A DNA stretch of 64,000 nt, taken from positions 124,001 through 188,000 of the forward strand of contig NZ_AEYF01000040.1 of NCBI RefSeq assembly GCF_000292525.1, in the 5' to 3' direction. This document shows positions 8,758-18,095 of the stretch, in pieces. The translations under genes were made by a program, and so were the position numbers. The notes under the pieces were generated by a model. It ran no database searches. It saw nothing but the letters and a program-made list of their open reading frames with translations, and was not told where the DNA came from. The stretch comes from Rhizobium sp. CCGE 510. GTDB lineage: Bacteria; Pseudomonadota; Alphaproteobacteria; Rhizobiales; Rhizobiaceae. Numbering within the stretch: the stretch's first letter is position 1; each line of letters begins with the position of its first letter.

Positions 8758-9416
8758 AGACCGATCCGGAAGCCTTCATCAGGGCCAATACCAGCCCAAT
8801 GGCGCCGCCGCATGTGCCGGAGATTTCACTCTATCTGGCCAGCGAGGCGCATGAGCTGTGGTTGAAGACGGAGGAGGAGCTGGAGGCGATCGGCCTGCCG
8901 CCGCCCTTCTGGGCTTTCGCCTGGGCGGGTGGCCAGGGACTGGCGCGCTACATCCTCGATCATCCGGACGTGGTGCGCGGCAAGCGGGTGCTGGATTTCG
9001 CCAGCGGTTCCGGTCTTGTCGGCATTGCAGCGGCGATGGCCGGTGCCCTGGAGGTTACCGCCAATGATATCGATCCCTGGGCGGAGACGGCAGTCCGGCT
9101 GAATGCCGAGGTCAATGGCATTTCGCTCGGCTTTACCGACGCCGATCTGATCGGGCAGGCGGTCGACGCGGATATCGTGCTTGCCGGCGACGTTTTCTAT
9201 GACCGCGCCTTTGCCGATGCGCTCATTCCCTGGCTGTCGCGGCTGGCGACGGAGGGTAAGTTGGTTCTGGTCGGCGATCCCGGCCGCAGCTACCTGCCTC
9301 CGGATCGGCTGGAATTCTGCGCGGCCTATGAGGTGCCGGTGACGCGGGCGCTCGAAGACAGCGAAATCAAGAAGACGACGGTGTGGCGGTTTGCTTCCGG
9401 CTTGTCCTGCCTCTAA
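8754..9416 (+). CDS. Class I SAM-dependent methyltransferase (COG3897-like)
   Basis: About 220 residues, Rossmann-type methyltransferase of the nicotinamide N-methylase-like / lysine methyltransferase group. SAM-binding motif I is VLDFASGSGLVGIAAAMAG near residues 80-98, followed by the acidic VTANDIDPWA and later DIVLAGDVFYDRAFA. Start is uncertain: a TTG at 8754 overlaps the EVE stop (TTGA) and gives MKTDPEAFIRANTS; an ATG at 8799 (MAPPHVPEI) is the alternative. The substrate is unknown. The stop overlaps that of the convergent gene at 9413 by four bases. Confidence 0.85.
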   Translation: MKTDPEAFIRANTSPMAPPHVPEISLYLASEAHELWLKTEEELEAIGLPPPFWAFAWAGGQGLARYILDHPDVVRGKRVLDFASGSGLVGIAAAMAGALEVTANDIDPWAETAVRLNAEVNGISLGFTDADLIGQAVDADIVLAGDVFYDRAFADALIPWLSRLATEGKLVLVGDPGRSYLPPDRLEFCAAYEVPVTRALEDSEIKKTTVWRFASGLSCL

Positions 9417-9901
9417 GGCCGGATGACGCAGACATTGGCCTCATAGGCGCAAGGGTCGTCCCGGACGGCGACGTCGATGACCTTTGCTTTCGGTGCCAAA
9501 GCTTCAGGCCGTCCGGGCGGATAGAACCTATAGCCGCCGACATAGGTTCCGCCATCAGCCTGATAGACATAAGAAGAGCCGGCATAGGTGTCGCCGCCGT
9601 CATAACCCCGGGGCTCGGGAGGGACGATGACGAGATTGCTGCGCCCGACGCGATTGGTCGCCGCCGATGAAAACTGCTTCAGCACCGGCATCCTGTCTCT
9701 GTCGGCCCGACGGCCATAAGCATGATCGAAACGGATACCGCGATCGCGCCAGTTCACACGTTCGCCGAGAAACGATCCGCCATGGAAAGCGTGACGATGG
9801 CCGGGAAAGCGATGATCGTTATGCCGGTCGCCGGCCGCGGCCGGGAATGCGGCAAGCGCTGACAGGGCAAGCAGGGTGACTGCGGACAGACTGCGAAACA
9901 T
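9413..9901 (-). CDS. Small secreted protein of unknown function, His-rich N-terminal region
   Basis: 162-residue predicted exported protein. A clear signal peptide (MFRSLSAVTLLALSALAAFPAAAG, cleavage near residue 23) is followed by a His/Arg-rich stretch (DRHNDHRFPGHRHAFHGG) and then a Tyr/Gly-rich region around 105-125. Two Cys near the C-terminus (DDPCAYEANVCVIRP) could form a disulfide. I do not recognise a domain; the His-rich part might bind metal, which is inference only. It stands alone on the minus strand between a methyltransferase and sdhC, with a CtrA-like box 28 bases upstream of its ATG. Confidence 0.8.
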   Translation of the reverse strand: MFRSLSAVTLLALSALAAFPAAAGDRHNDHRFPGHRHAFHGGSFLGERVNWRDRGIRFDHAYGRRADRDRMPVLKQFSSAATNRVGRSNLVIVPPEPRGYDGGDTYAGSSYVYQADGGTYVGGYRFYPPGRPEALAPKAKVIDVAVRDDPCAYEANVCVIRP

Positions 9902-10214
9902 GGATGCCGGCCTCCGGAATTCCGATCGTTAACAAATCGTTAACGCCAGATTGCGCCAAAAGCCGAGGCTTGTCCATTCAGGCTGGAGAATATGCATAAA
10001 TATTGAGCGGAAAAGACCAGTTTCTTTAGCCCGCAAACTTCCCGGTAACGCGAATCGATTAAATTAAAAGCCGACAGCGATTGTGCTTGTCGTCGGCGTT
10101 CCCGGTGATTAAACGTCGCAATTGATGCAACGCACACAGAGAATTTGTCATTCGTGTGGTTGACTGAGCATGCTCCGAAATCCGGGAGCGCAGAGAAGCC
10201 GCCGCGAGGTTCTG
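9902..10214. other. Intergenic region between a divergent pair (secreted protein / sdhC)
   Basis: This 313-base non-coding stretch is distinctly AT-rich compared with its neighbours (for example the run around 9985-10005 and 10055-10070). It must hold the promoters for the minus-strand secreted-protein gene and for sdhCDAB. It contains the CtrA-like box and an imperfect inverted repeat GCCGACAGC...GTCGTCGGC near 10070-10100. I could not assign a convincing sdh -35/-10 pair. Open frames across it are short shadows. Confidence 0.6.
9929..9944. promoter_or_regulatory. Candidate CtrA binding site (TTAA-N7-TTAAC)
   Basis: TTAACAAATCGTTAAC matches the CtrA full-site consensus TTAA-N7-TTAA(C) exactly, with both half-sites intact. 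It ends 28 bases upstream of the ATG of the secreted-protein gene read on the minus strand, so it would lie at or near that gene's promoter. CtrA is the cell-cycle response regulator of alphaproteobacteria. Chance occurrence in a GC-rich genome is low but not negligible. Confidence 0.5.
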
Positions 10215-10610
10215 ATGGCGAACGTGACAAATAACCGGCCCCTATCGCCGCATCTGCAAATTTACAAACCTATTCCCACCATGGTCATGTCCATCGTCCA
10301 CCGCATTACCGGTAGCGCGCTTTACGTCGGCACGCTGCTGGTCGCCTGGTGGCTGATCGCAGCGGCAAGCGGCCAGGGTTCCTATGACTGGGCCAACTGG
10401 GTGCTGGGCAGCCTTCTCGGCAAGCTCGTGCTGCTCGGCTATACTTGGGCGCTGCTGCACCACATGCTCGGCGGTTTCCGCCACTTCATGTGGGACCTCG
10501 GCTACGGCTTCGGGAAAGAATTCTCGACCAAGCTCGCCATCGCCAACATCATCGGGTCGCTCTGTCTGACCGTGCTGGTCTGGGTGATCGGCTTCCTCAT
10601 TCGCTTCTGA
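10215..10610 (+). CDS. sdhC: Succinate dehydrogenase cytochrome b556 subunit
   Basis: 131-residue membrane anchor of complex II. The start MANVTNNRPLSPHLQIYKP at 10215 follows a GAGG ribosome site; the frame is open 45 bases further up. Conserved N-terminus (RPLSPHLQIY), quinone-site Ser/Arg in MSIVHRITG, three membrane helices (about 28-52, 66-88, 107-129) and the heme-region LHHMLGGFRHFMWD near 83-96. First gene of sdhCDAB, 10 bases before sdhD. Confidence 0.96.
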   Translation: MANVTNNRPLSPHLQIYKPIPTMVMSIVHRITGSALYVGTLLVAWWLIAAASGQGSYDWANWVLGSLLGKLVLLGYTWALLHHMLGGFRHFMWDLGYGFGKEFSTKLAIANIIGSLCLTVLVWVIGFLIRF

Positions 10611-10620
10611 AGGTCCTCTC

Positions 10621-11001
10621 ATGGATATGCGCACCCCCCTCGGCAAGGTTCGCGGGCTCGGCTCCGCCAAGGACGGCACGGACCATTTCTGGCGCCAGCG
10701 ACTGACGGCCGTCGCCAATGTTCCGCTGATCCTGTTCTTCCTCATCTTCCTGCTCACCTATGCCGGCGCGCCCTATGCGGACGTGGTTCGTGCGCTGTCG
10801 AACCCCTTCGTCGCGGTCATCATGGGGCTGATGGTGATCTCCGGCGTCATCCATATGAAGCTCGGCATGCAGGTCATCATCGAGGATTACGTGCATGGCG
10901 AGTTCGGCAAGATCGCGCTGCTGATGCTGAACACGTTCTTTGCGATCGTGATCGCCGGCCTCTGTCTGTTCGCCATCCTGAAAATCGCATTCGTAGGATA
11001 A
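10621..11001 (+). CDS. sdhD: Succinate dehydrogenase hydrophobic membrane anchor subunit
   Basis: 126-residue inner-membrane subunit completing the quinone/heme site of complex II. It begins MDMRTPLGKVRGLGSAKDGT, and has three membrane helices (about 35-52, 60-85, 97-122). FWRQRLTAVANVPL carries the conserved Arg near the quinone site, and VIHMKLGMQVIIEDYVHG contains the heme-ligand His and the Asp-Tyr pair. It lies between sdhC and sdhA with gaps of 10 and 7 bases, a normal rhizobial sdhCDAB order. Confidence 0.96.
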   Translation: MDMRTPLGKVRGLGSAKDGTDHFWRQRLTAVANVPLILFFLIFLLTYAGAPYADVVRALSNPFVAVIMGLMVISGVIHMKLGMQVIIEDYVHGEFGKIALLMLNTFFAIVIAGLCLFAILKIAFVG

Positions 11002-11008
11002 GCTCGAT

Positions 11009-12850
11009 ATGGCACCGACCTCACCCGCCCAGAACGGCAAGGCCTACAAGTATATCGATCACTCCTACGACGTGATCGTCGTTGGCGCCGGCGGCGCCGG
11101 CTTGCGCGCCACGCTCGGGATGGCCGAGCAGGGTTTCCGCACGGCCTGCATCACCAAGGTATTCCCGACCCGCTCGCACACGGTCGCGGCCCAGGGCGGC
11201 ATTGCCGCCTCGCTGCGCAACATGACGCCCGATAGCTGGCAGTGGCACCTTTATGACACCGTCAAGGGTTCCGACTGGCTCGGCGACGTCGACGCCATGC
11301 AGTATCTGACCATGGAAGCGCCGAAGGCGGTCTATGAGCTCGAGCATTACGGCGTGCCGTTCTCGCGCAACGAGGAAGGCAAGATCTATCAGCGCCCGTT
11401 CGGCGGCCATATGCAGAATTACGGCGAAGGCCCGCCGGTACAGCGCACCTGCGCCGTTGCCGACCGTACCGGCCACGCCATCCTGCATACGCTCTACGGC
11501 CAGTCGCTGCGCAACAATGCCGAATTCTTCATCGAGTATTTCGCACTCGACCTGATCATGTCGGAAGACGGCAGCCGCTGCACCGGCGTCGTCGCCTGGT
11601 GCCTCGATGACGGCACCATTCATCGCTTCGCCGCCAAGATGGTGGTGCTGGCGACCGGCGGCTACGGCCGCGCCTATTTCTCGGCAACCTCAGCCCATAC
11701 CTGCACCGGCGACGGCGGCGGCATGGTGGCGCGTGCCGGCCTGCCGCTGCAGGACATGGAATTCGTCCAGTTCCACCCGACCGGCATCTATGGTTCGGGC
11801 TGTCTGATCACCGAAGGTGCGCGCGGCGAAGGCGGCTACCTCGTCAACTCTGAGGGCGAGCGCTTCATGGAGCGCTACGCGCCGTCGGCCAAGGATCTTG
11901 CCTCGCGCGACGTCGTTTCGCGCTGCATGACGCTGGAAATCCGCGAAGGCCGCGGCGTCGGCAAGAACAAGGACCACATCTTCCTGCATCTCGACCATCT
12001 CGATCCAGCCGTGCTGCATGAGCGGCTGCCAGGGATTTCCGAGAGCGCCAAGATCTTTGCCGGCGTCGACGTCACACGCGAGCCGATCCCGGTCCTGCCG
12101 ACCGTTCACTACAATATGGGCGGCATTCCCACGAATTATTGGGGCGAGGTGCTGAATGCCGACAGCGCCAATCCGGAACGGATCATCCCCGGACTGATGG
12201 CCGTCGGTGAAGCCGGCTGCGCCTCGGTGCACGGCGCCAACCGCCTCGGTTCCAACTCGCTGATCGACCTCGTGGTCTTCGGCCGCGCCGCTGCGATCCG
12301 CGCCGGCGAGGTGATTGATCGTGCAGCGCCGATCCCGCATCTGAACGTCGCAGCCTGCGACAAGATCATCGACCGCTTCGACGGTCTGCGTCATGCCAGC
12401 GGCGGCACGCCGACGGCGGAACTGCGCGAGAAGATGCAGCGCGCCATGCAGGAAGATGCGGCGGTGTTCCGTACGCAGGAATCGCTGGCATCCGGTTGCC
12501 GCCGCATTTCGGCGATCTGGCAGGAAATGCGTGACATCAAGGTCACCGACCGCTCGATGATCTGGAACTCGGATCTGGTGGAAACGCTGGAACTGCAGAA
12601 CCTGATGGCCAACGCCATCACGACGATCTACGGCGCCGAGGCCCGCAAGGAGAGCCGCGGTTCGCATGCCCGCGAGGACTATACCGAGGGCGCATTCGCC
12701 GGCCGCGACGACGTCAACTGGCGCAAGCACACGCTTTCTTGGGTCAACGAGGCAGGCGACGTGAAACTCGATTACCGGCCGGTTCACACCGAGCTTATCG
12801 CCGAAGGCATCGATCCGCATAAGATCGAGCCGAAGGCTCGCGTGTACTGA
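11009..12850 (+). CDS. sdhA: Succinate dehydrogenase flavoprotein subunit
   Basis: 613-residue catalytic subunit oxidising succinate to fumarate. FAD-binding GAGGAGLRATLG lies near residues 26-37; TRSHTVAAQGGIAAS carries the His that covalently binds FAD; the active-site regions QFHPTGIYGSGCLITEGARGEG (broken here: QFHPTGIYGSG, ITEGARGEG) and HGANRLGSNSLIDLVVFGRA are intact. The C-terminus MDKARVY-like ending is typical of alphaproteobacterial and mitochondrial SdhA. Full length, with no disrupted motif. Confidence 0.98.
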   Translation: MAPTSPAQNGKAYKYIDHSYDVIVVGAGGAGLRATLGMAEQGFRTACITKVFPTRSHTVAAQGGIAASLRNMTPDSWQWHLYDTVKGSDWLGDVDAMQYLTMEAPKAVYELEHYGVPFSRNEEGKIYQRPFGGHMQNYGEGPPVQRTCAVADRTGHAILHTLYGQSLRNNAEFFIEYFALDLIMSEDGSRCTGVVAWCLDDGTIHRFAAKMVVLATGGYGRAYFSATSAHTCTGDGGGMVARAGLPLQDMEFVQFHPTGIYGSGCLITEGARGEGGYLVNSEGERFMERYAPSAKDLASRDVVSRCMTLEIREGRGVGKNKDHIFLHLDHLDPAVLHERLPGISESAKIFAGVDVTREPIPVLPTVHYNMGGIPTNYWGEVLNADSANPERIIPGLMAVGEAGCASVHGANRLGSNSLIDLVVFGRAAAIRAGEVIDRAAPIPHLNVAACDKIIDRFDGLRHASGGTPTAELREKMQRAMQEDAAVFRTQESLASGCRRISAIWQEMRDIKVTDRSMIWNSDLVETLELQNLMANAITTIYGAEARKESRGSHAREDYTEGAFAGRDDVNWRKHTLSWVNEAGDVKLDYRPVHTELIAEGIDPHKIEPKARVY

Positions 12851-12868
12851 TCTCAAGAGGAACCGGAC

Positions 12869-13648
12869 ATGGTTGAACTCGCTCTCCCCAAGAATTCCCA
12901 GATGCGCGAAGGCAAGGTCTGGCCGAAGCCGGCCGGTGCCAAGAACACCCGCGAATTCCGCGTCTACCGCTGGAGCCCGGATGACGGCCAGAACCCGTCG
13001 ATTGACACGTTCTACATCGATGTCGACGATTGCGGGCCGATGGTGCTCGACGGCCTGCTCTACATCAAGAACAAGATCGATCCGACGCTGACGCTGCGCC
13101 GCTCCTGTCGCGAGGGCATCTGCGGATCCTGCGCGATGAATATCGACGGCACCAACACGCTCGCCTGCACCAAGGGCCTCGACGATATCAAGGGCTCGGT
13201 GAAGATCTATCCGCTGCCGCATTTGCCCGTCGTCAAGGATCTGGTGCCTGACCTCACCAACTTCTATGCCCAGCATCGTTCGATCGAACCGTGGCTGAAG
13301 ACGGTGTCGCCGGCGCCCGCCAAGGAATGGAAGCAGAGCCACGAGGACCGTCAGAAGCTCGACGGCCTCTATGAATGCATCCTCTGCGCCTGCTGTTCGA
13401 CCTCCTGTCCGAGCTACTGGTGGAACGGCGACCGCTATCTCGGACCGGCCGTTCTGCTGCAGGCCTATCGCTGGCTGATCGATTCCAGAGACGAGGCGAC
13501 CGGCGAGCGTCTCGACAATCTCGAGGACCCGTTCCGGCTTTATCGCTGCCACACGATCATGAACTGTGCGCAGACCTGCCCGAAGGGCCTGAACCCGGCC
13601 AAGGCGATCGCCGAAATCAAGAAGATGATGGTCGAGCGCCGGGTCTGA
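12869..13648 (+). CDS. sdhB: Succinate dehydrogenase iron-sulfur subunit
   Basis: 259-residue electron-transfer subunit linking SdhA to the quinone pool. The [2Fe-2S] ligands are in SCREGICGSCAMNIDGTN and the following LAC (near 84-106). The [4Fe-4S] ligands are in CILCACCSTSCP (near 169-180) and the [3Fe-4S]/[4Fe-4S] partner ligands in CHTIMNCAQTCPKGLNPAK (near 229-247). A ribosome site AAGAGGAA precedes the ATG. Last gene of sdhCDAB; a 22-base perfect hairpin follows at 13672. Confidence 0.98.
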   Translation: MVELALPKNSQMREGKVWPKPAGAKNTREFRVYRWSPDDGQNPSIDTFYIDVDDCGPMVLDGLLYIKNKIDPTLTLRRSCREGICGSCAMNIDGTNTLACTKGLDDIKGSVKIYPLPHLPVVKDLVPDLTNFYAQHRSIEPWLKTVSPAPAKEWKQSHEDRQKLDGLYECILCACCSTSCPSYWWNGDRYLGPAVLLQAYRWLIDSRDEATGERLDNLEDPFRLYRCHTIMNCAQTCPKGLNPAKAIAEIKKMMVERRV

Positions 13649-13964
13649 TCGGCATGCAGATGGCGGAAGAGACGGCTTCGATCTCGAAGCCGTCACGAAG
13701 ATCAGGTGGTAGTGAAGCGCTATTCCGAGATATTATGGGAGTTCGACAGGGATCCGCACAGAGATCAGCGTGCGCAACACCTTGCTGACAAATTCTATGT
13801 GCAGGAAGTTTTGCAGCGGGGCAGTTGAACTGTATCGTTTTTCGATTAGTTGTTGGCACGGGCAATTTATGCAGTTCGACTTTATTAACCAAAGCGAATT
13901 ACGGTAATCGGACTTGTCTCACGCCCGTTTCTCTGCGGCGACAGCCGAATTCAGGAGTATGATG
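13649..13964. other. Intergenic region after sdhB
   Basis: About 316 bases without a convincing gene. It begins with a perfect inverted repeat just after sdhB and becomes AT-rich towards the lipoprotein gene (runs of T/A around 13820-13910), where a promoter for that gene would be expected. I could not choose a -35/-10 pair with confidence. Short open frames here lack ribosome sites or family features. Confidence 0.55.
13672..13693. terminator. Hairpin after sdhB, possible terminator without T-run
   Basis: ACGGCTTCGA and TCGAAGCCGT form a perfect 10-bp stem around a 2-base spacer, 24 bases after the sdhB stop. The following CACGAAG contains no T-run, so it may be an RNA-stabilising 3' end or a Rho-assisted stop rather than a standard intrinsic terminator. 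Confidence 0.45.
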
Positions 13965-14477
13965 ATGCAGTTGCGATATGCGATGACAGGTCTGGTAGTG
14001 GTTCTGTCGCTAGCCGGTTGTCAGCGTACGGCATATGATTACAGCTCCAGCCCGAATGCCGGGCCGGCACCGCTGACGGCGCAGCCGGTTCCCTCGGTGC
14101 AGGGCGGGCAGCTTCCGCCGGTCAACAATGCGCAGTTTCCAGCCGCGCCGACGACGACGGCGCCGATGCCGGGTGCGCAGCCCGGCGCAATGGCCGCAAA
14201 TGCGCTTGATGTCACCAAGGAATCGATGGTCGGAAGCTGGCGCGTCAATGGCAGCTGCGACATGTTCCTGACGCTGACCAATCTCGGCAGCGGTTCGCGC
14301 GGCGGTACGCGCGGCTGCGTCGGCGAGCTGACGGCGATGGGTTCCTGGGAGGTTGCCGGCAAGCAGGTGCTGCTCAAGGACCGTTCGGGCAATCAGCTCG
14401 GCAGCGTCTACAAGACGGCCGACAACCGCTTCCAGGGACAGACCAGCACGGGCCAGCAGATCAGCCTCAGCCGGTAA
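13965..14477 (+). CDS. Omp19-like lipoprotein with AprI/Inh protease-inhibitor domain
   Basis: About 170 residues. A lipoprotein signal ends in the lipobox LSLAGC, so the mature protein starts at Cys near residue 18 and is anchored in a membrane. A Pro/Ala/Gln-rich linker (about 25-80) leads to a C-terminal AprI/Inh-type beta-barrel domain: GSWRVNGSCDMFLTL, CVGELTAMGSWEVAGKQVLL and the ending QTSTGQQISLSR. This matches Brucella Omp19, an outer-membrane lipoprotein that inhibits proteases. Three consecutive ATGs occur; the third (13965) is best spaced from AGGAG at 13953. Confidence 0.85.
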   Translation: MQLRYAMTGLVVVLSLAGCQRTAYDYSSSPNAGPAPLTAQPVPSVQGGQLPPVNNAQFPAAPTTTAPMPGAQPGAMAANALDVTKESMVGSWRVNGSCDMFLTLTNLGSGSRGGTRGCVGELTAMGSWEVAGKQVLLKDRSGNQLGSVYKTADNRFQGQTSTGQQISLSR

Positions 14478-14541
14478 AACGAACCGGCGCGGTAAACCAC
14501 CGGCGGGCCTCCGCCGATGTCTGACAGGCGGATAAGCCCTC

Positions 14542-15705
14542 ATGCAGCCAATGCCCGATTATGCGCTCAGCGTCTGCGAACAGCTTAAAGCGCTGACCGC
14601 ATCGGGCGCGTTGCAGGTCGACTCCGCCCAGATGGACGTGGCAAAGAGCCTGGATCGGGTGCTGGCCGGGCTGAAGCAGCGGCGGCCGGCGGCAAAATCG
14701 AGCGCGCTGGGCTGGCTGTTTGCCGCCAAGAAGAAATCGGCCGACGGCATCAACGGGCTTTACATCCACGGCAGTGTCGGCCGCGGCAAGACCATGCTGA
14801 TGGACATGTTCTTCTCGTTGGCGCCGTGCAAGAAGAAACGCCGGGCGCATTTCCACGAATTCATGGCGGACGTGCACAACCGCATCGCGGCGCACCGGCT
14901 GAAGCTTAAGAACGGCGAGACGAAGCAGGCCGATCCGATGCCGCCGGTTGCCGCGGCCCTCTATGACCAAGCAGAACTGCTCTGCTTCGACGAATTCACC
15001 GTCACCGATATCGCCGATGCAATGATCCTGTCGCGGCTGTTTACCGAGCTTTTCGCGCGCGGATGCGTGCTGGTCGCGACCTCGAATGTCGAGCCCGACA
15101 ATCTCTACATGGATGGTCTCAATCGCGGCCTCTTCCTGCCCTTCGTCGCTCTTCTCAAGCAGCATGTCGATGTCGTTACCCTGGGTTCGCCGACCGACTA
15201 CCGCATGGAGAAGCTGAGCAGCCAGCCGGTCTATCTGGTGCCGATCAACGATCATAACGATATGGCGATGGATGCGTCTTGGACGCAGGCGCTGCACGGG
15301 CGCAAGGCGCAACCGCTGGATATTCCGATGAAGGGGCGCCACATCCACGTGCCGCTTGCCGTTGACCGCATGGCGCGGTTCTCCTTCGACGATCTCTGCG
15401 ACAAGCCGCTCGGGCCGGCCGACTTCCTGGCCATCGCCGAGCGTTTCGATACAGTCTTCGTCGATCACATTCCCTTGCTCAGGCCGGAAAAGCGAAACCA
15501 GATCAAACGCTTCATCATTCTGGTCGATACGTTTTACGATCATGCCGTGCGGCTCTACATCTCGGCAGCGGCGATGCCGGAGGAACTGCTGGTGCAGCGC
15601 CGCGGCACCGAGGGTTTTGAGTTCGACCGCACCACATCCCGCCTTTTCGAAATGCGCAGCGCCGAATATCTCGCACTGCATCATGAAAAGCGCGCCGCCG
15701 AGTAA
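14542..15705 (+). CDS. zapE: Cell division protein ZapE (AFG1-like ATPase)
   Basis: 387-residue AAA+-type ATPase. Walker A GSVGRGKT lies at residues 77-84 and Walker B LLCFDEF near 147-152; the sensor-type LVATSNVEPDNLY and the C-terminal YSSRAAMPEEL-like segment (LYISAAAMPEELL) are typical of AFG1/ZapE. ZapE acts at the division site in Escherichia coli, and the mitochondrial AFG1/LACE1 homologue acts in protein quality control. The gene precedes mdh, a frequent rhizobial order, with 178 bases between. Confidence 0.93.
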   Translation: MQPMPDYALSVCEQLKALTASGALQVDSAQMDVAKSLDRVLAGLKQRRPAAKSSALGWLFAAKKKSADGINGLYIHGSVGRGKTMLMDMFFSLAPCKKKRRAHFHEFMADVHNRIAAHRLKLKNGETKQADPMPPVAAALYDQAELLCFDEFTVTDIADAMILSRLFTELFARGCVLVATSNVEPDNLYMDGLNRGLFLPFVALLKQHVDVVTLGSPTDYRMEKLSSQPVYLVPINDHNDMAMDASWTQALHGRKAQPLDIPMKGRHIHVPLAVDRMARFSFDDLCDKPLGPADFLAIAERFDTVFVDHIPLLRPEKRNQIKRFIILVDTFYDHAVRLYISAAAMPEELLVQRRGTEGFEFDRTTSRLFEMRSAEYLALHHEKRAAE

Positions 15706-15720
15706 CAATTCGGTGACACG

Positions 15721-15744
15721 ATATCTTACGTTTACGTAAGATAT
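15721..15744. promoter_or_regulatory. Perfect 24-base palindrome upstream of mdh, candidate operator
   Basis: ATATCTTACGT and ACGTAAGATAT form 11-bp arms around a TT centre, 140 bases upstream of the mdh ATG and 15 bases after zapE. It is AT-rich and lacks a trailing T-run, so an operator is more likely than a terminator. A related half-degenerate site, ATCTTAC-N5-CGTAA, recurs at 27914 after lpdA with the same spacing. I cannot name the binding factor. Confidence 0.55.
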
Positions 15745-15883
15745 TTAGTATCTAAACGATTGAAATTGCTGCATCAAAATTAATGGATTGCCATTTTTAG
15801 GCTTTGGGTCTATGCGATTGCGTCATTCGGCTGCGCCTTGCTGCGCATCGCTCGACGAATTTGATCGCAAAGGAAACAGCGAA

Positions 15884-16846
15884 ATGGCGCGTAACAAGAT
15901 CGCACTCATTGGTTCTGGCATGATTGGTGGCACATTGGCGCACCTCGCCGGCCTGAAGGAACTGGGCGACATCGTCCTCTTCGACATCGCGGACGGCATT
16001 CCCCAGGGCAAGGGTCTCGATATCGCACAGTCCTCTCCGGTCGAAGGCTTCGACGTCAACCTGACGGGCGCCAGCGACTATTCCGCGATCGAAGGCGCCG
16101 ACGTTTGCATCGTTACCGCCGGTGTCGCCCGCAAGCCGGGCATGAGCCGCGACGATCTTCTCGGCATCAACCTCAAGGTCATGGAGCAGGTCGGGGCCGG
16201 CATCAAGAAGTATGCGCCGAACGCCTTCGTGATCTGCATCACCAACCCGCTCGACGCCATGGTCTGGGCGCTGCAGAAATTCTCCGGCCTTCCGGCCAAC
16301 AAGGTCGTCGGCATGGCCGGCGTTCTCGACTCGTCGCGTTTCCGTCTTTTCCTCGCCAAGGAATTCAACGTGTCCGTCCAGGACGTCACCGCCTTCGTGC
16401 TCGGCGGCCATGGCGACACGATGGTGCCGCTTGCCCGTTACTCGACGGTCGGAGGCATTCCGCTCACCGACCTCGTCACCATGGGCTGGGTCACCAAGGA
16501 ACGTCTCGAAGAGATCATCCAGCGCACCCGTGATGGCGGCGCCGAAATCGTCGGCCTGCTGAAGACCGGCTCGGCCTACTACGCGCCGGCCGCCTCGGCG
16601 ATCGAGATGGCTGAATCCTACCTCAAGGACAAGAAGCGCGTGCTGCCCTGCGCTGCCCAGCTGACCGGCCAGTACGGCGTCAAGGACATGTATGTCGGCG
16701 TTCCCACCGTCATCGGCGCCGGCGGCGTCGAGCGCATCATCGAGATCGACCTCAACAAGACCGAGAAGGAAGCCTTCGAGAAGTCCGTCGGCGCCGTCGC
16801 CGGTCTTTGCGAAGCCTGCATCAACATCGCGCCTGCGTTGAAGTAG
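15884..16846 (+). CDS. mdh: Malate dehydrogenase
   Basis: 320-residue NAD-dependent enzyme converting malate to oxaloacetate, of the LDH-like MDH group found in alphaproteobacteria. NAD-binding GSGMIGGTLAHLAGLKE is at residues 9-25; substrate Arg residues lie in VTAGVARKPGMSRDDLL and the ITNPLDAMVW loop; the catalytic His is in GGHGDTMVPL near 174-183. The start at 15884 follows AAAGGAAAC; the open frame from 15788 has no family character. First gene of the mdh-suc cluster, 36 bases before sucC. Confidence 0.97.
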   Translation: MARNKIALIGSGMIGGTLAHLAGLKELGDIVLFDIADGIPQGKGLDIAQSSPVEGFDVNLTGASDYSAIEGADVCIVTAGVARKPGMSRDDLLGINLKVMEQVGAGIKKYAPNAFVICITNPLDAMVWALQKFSGLPANKVVGMAGVLDSSRFRLFLAKEFNVSVQDVTAFVLGGHGDTMVPLARYSTVGGIPLTDLVTMGWVTKERLEEIIQRTRDGGAEIVGLLKTGSAYYAPAASAIEMAESYLKDKKRVLPCAAQLTGQYGVKDMYVGVPTVIGAGGVERIIEIDLNKTEKEAFEKSVGAVAGLCEACINIAPALK

Positions 16847-16882
16847 TCGACGCGCGCTGAGTCATCAAACAGGGATAAACCC

Positions 16883-18076
<1,194 letters not shown>

Positions 18077-18095
18077 TTTTGAAGGATCTGAAAGA

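Noticed and set aside
11690..13696. 668-residue minus-strand open frame opposite sdhA and sdhB
   Set aside because: Both sdhA and sdhB are complete with all cofactor motifs on the plus strand; the antisense frame is a codon-bias artefact.
15721..15744. Terminator for zapE
   Set aside because: Stem is AT-rich and no T-run follows; position in the mdh upstream region favours an operator.
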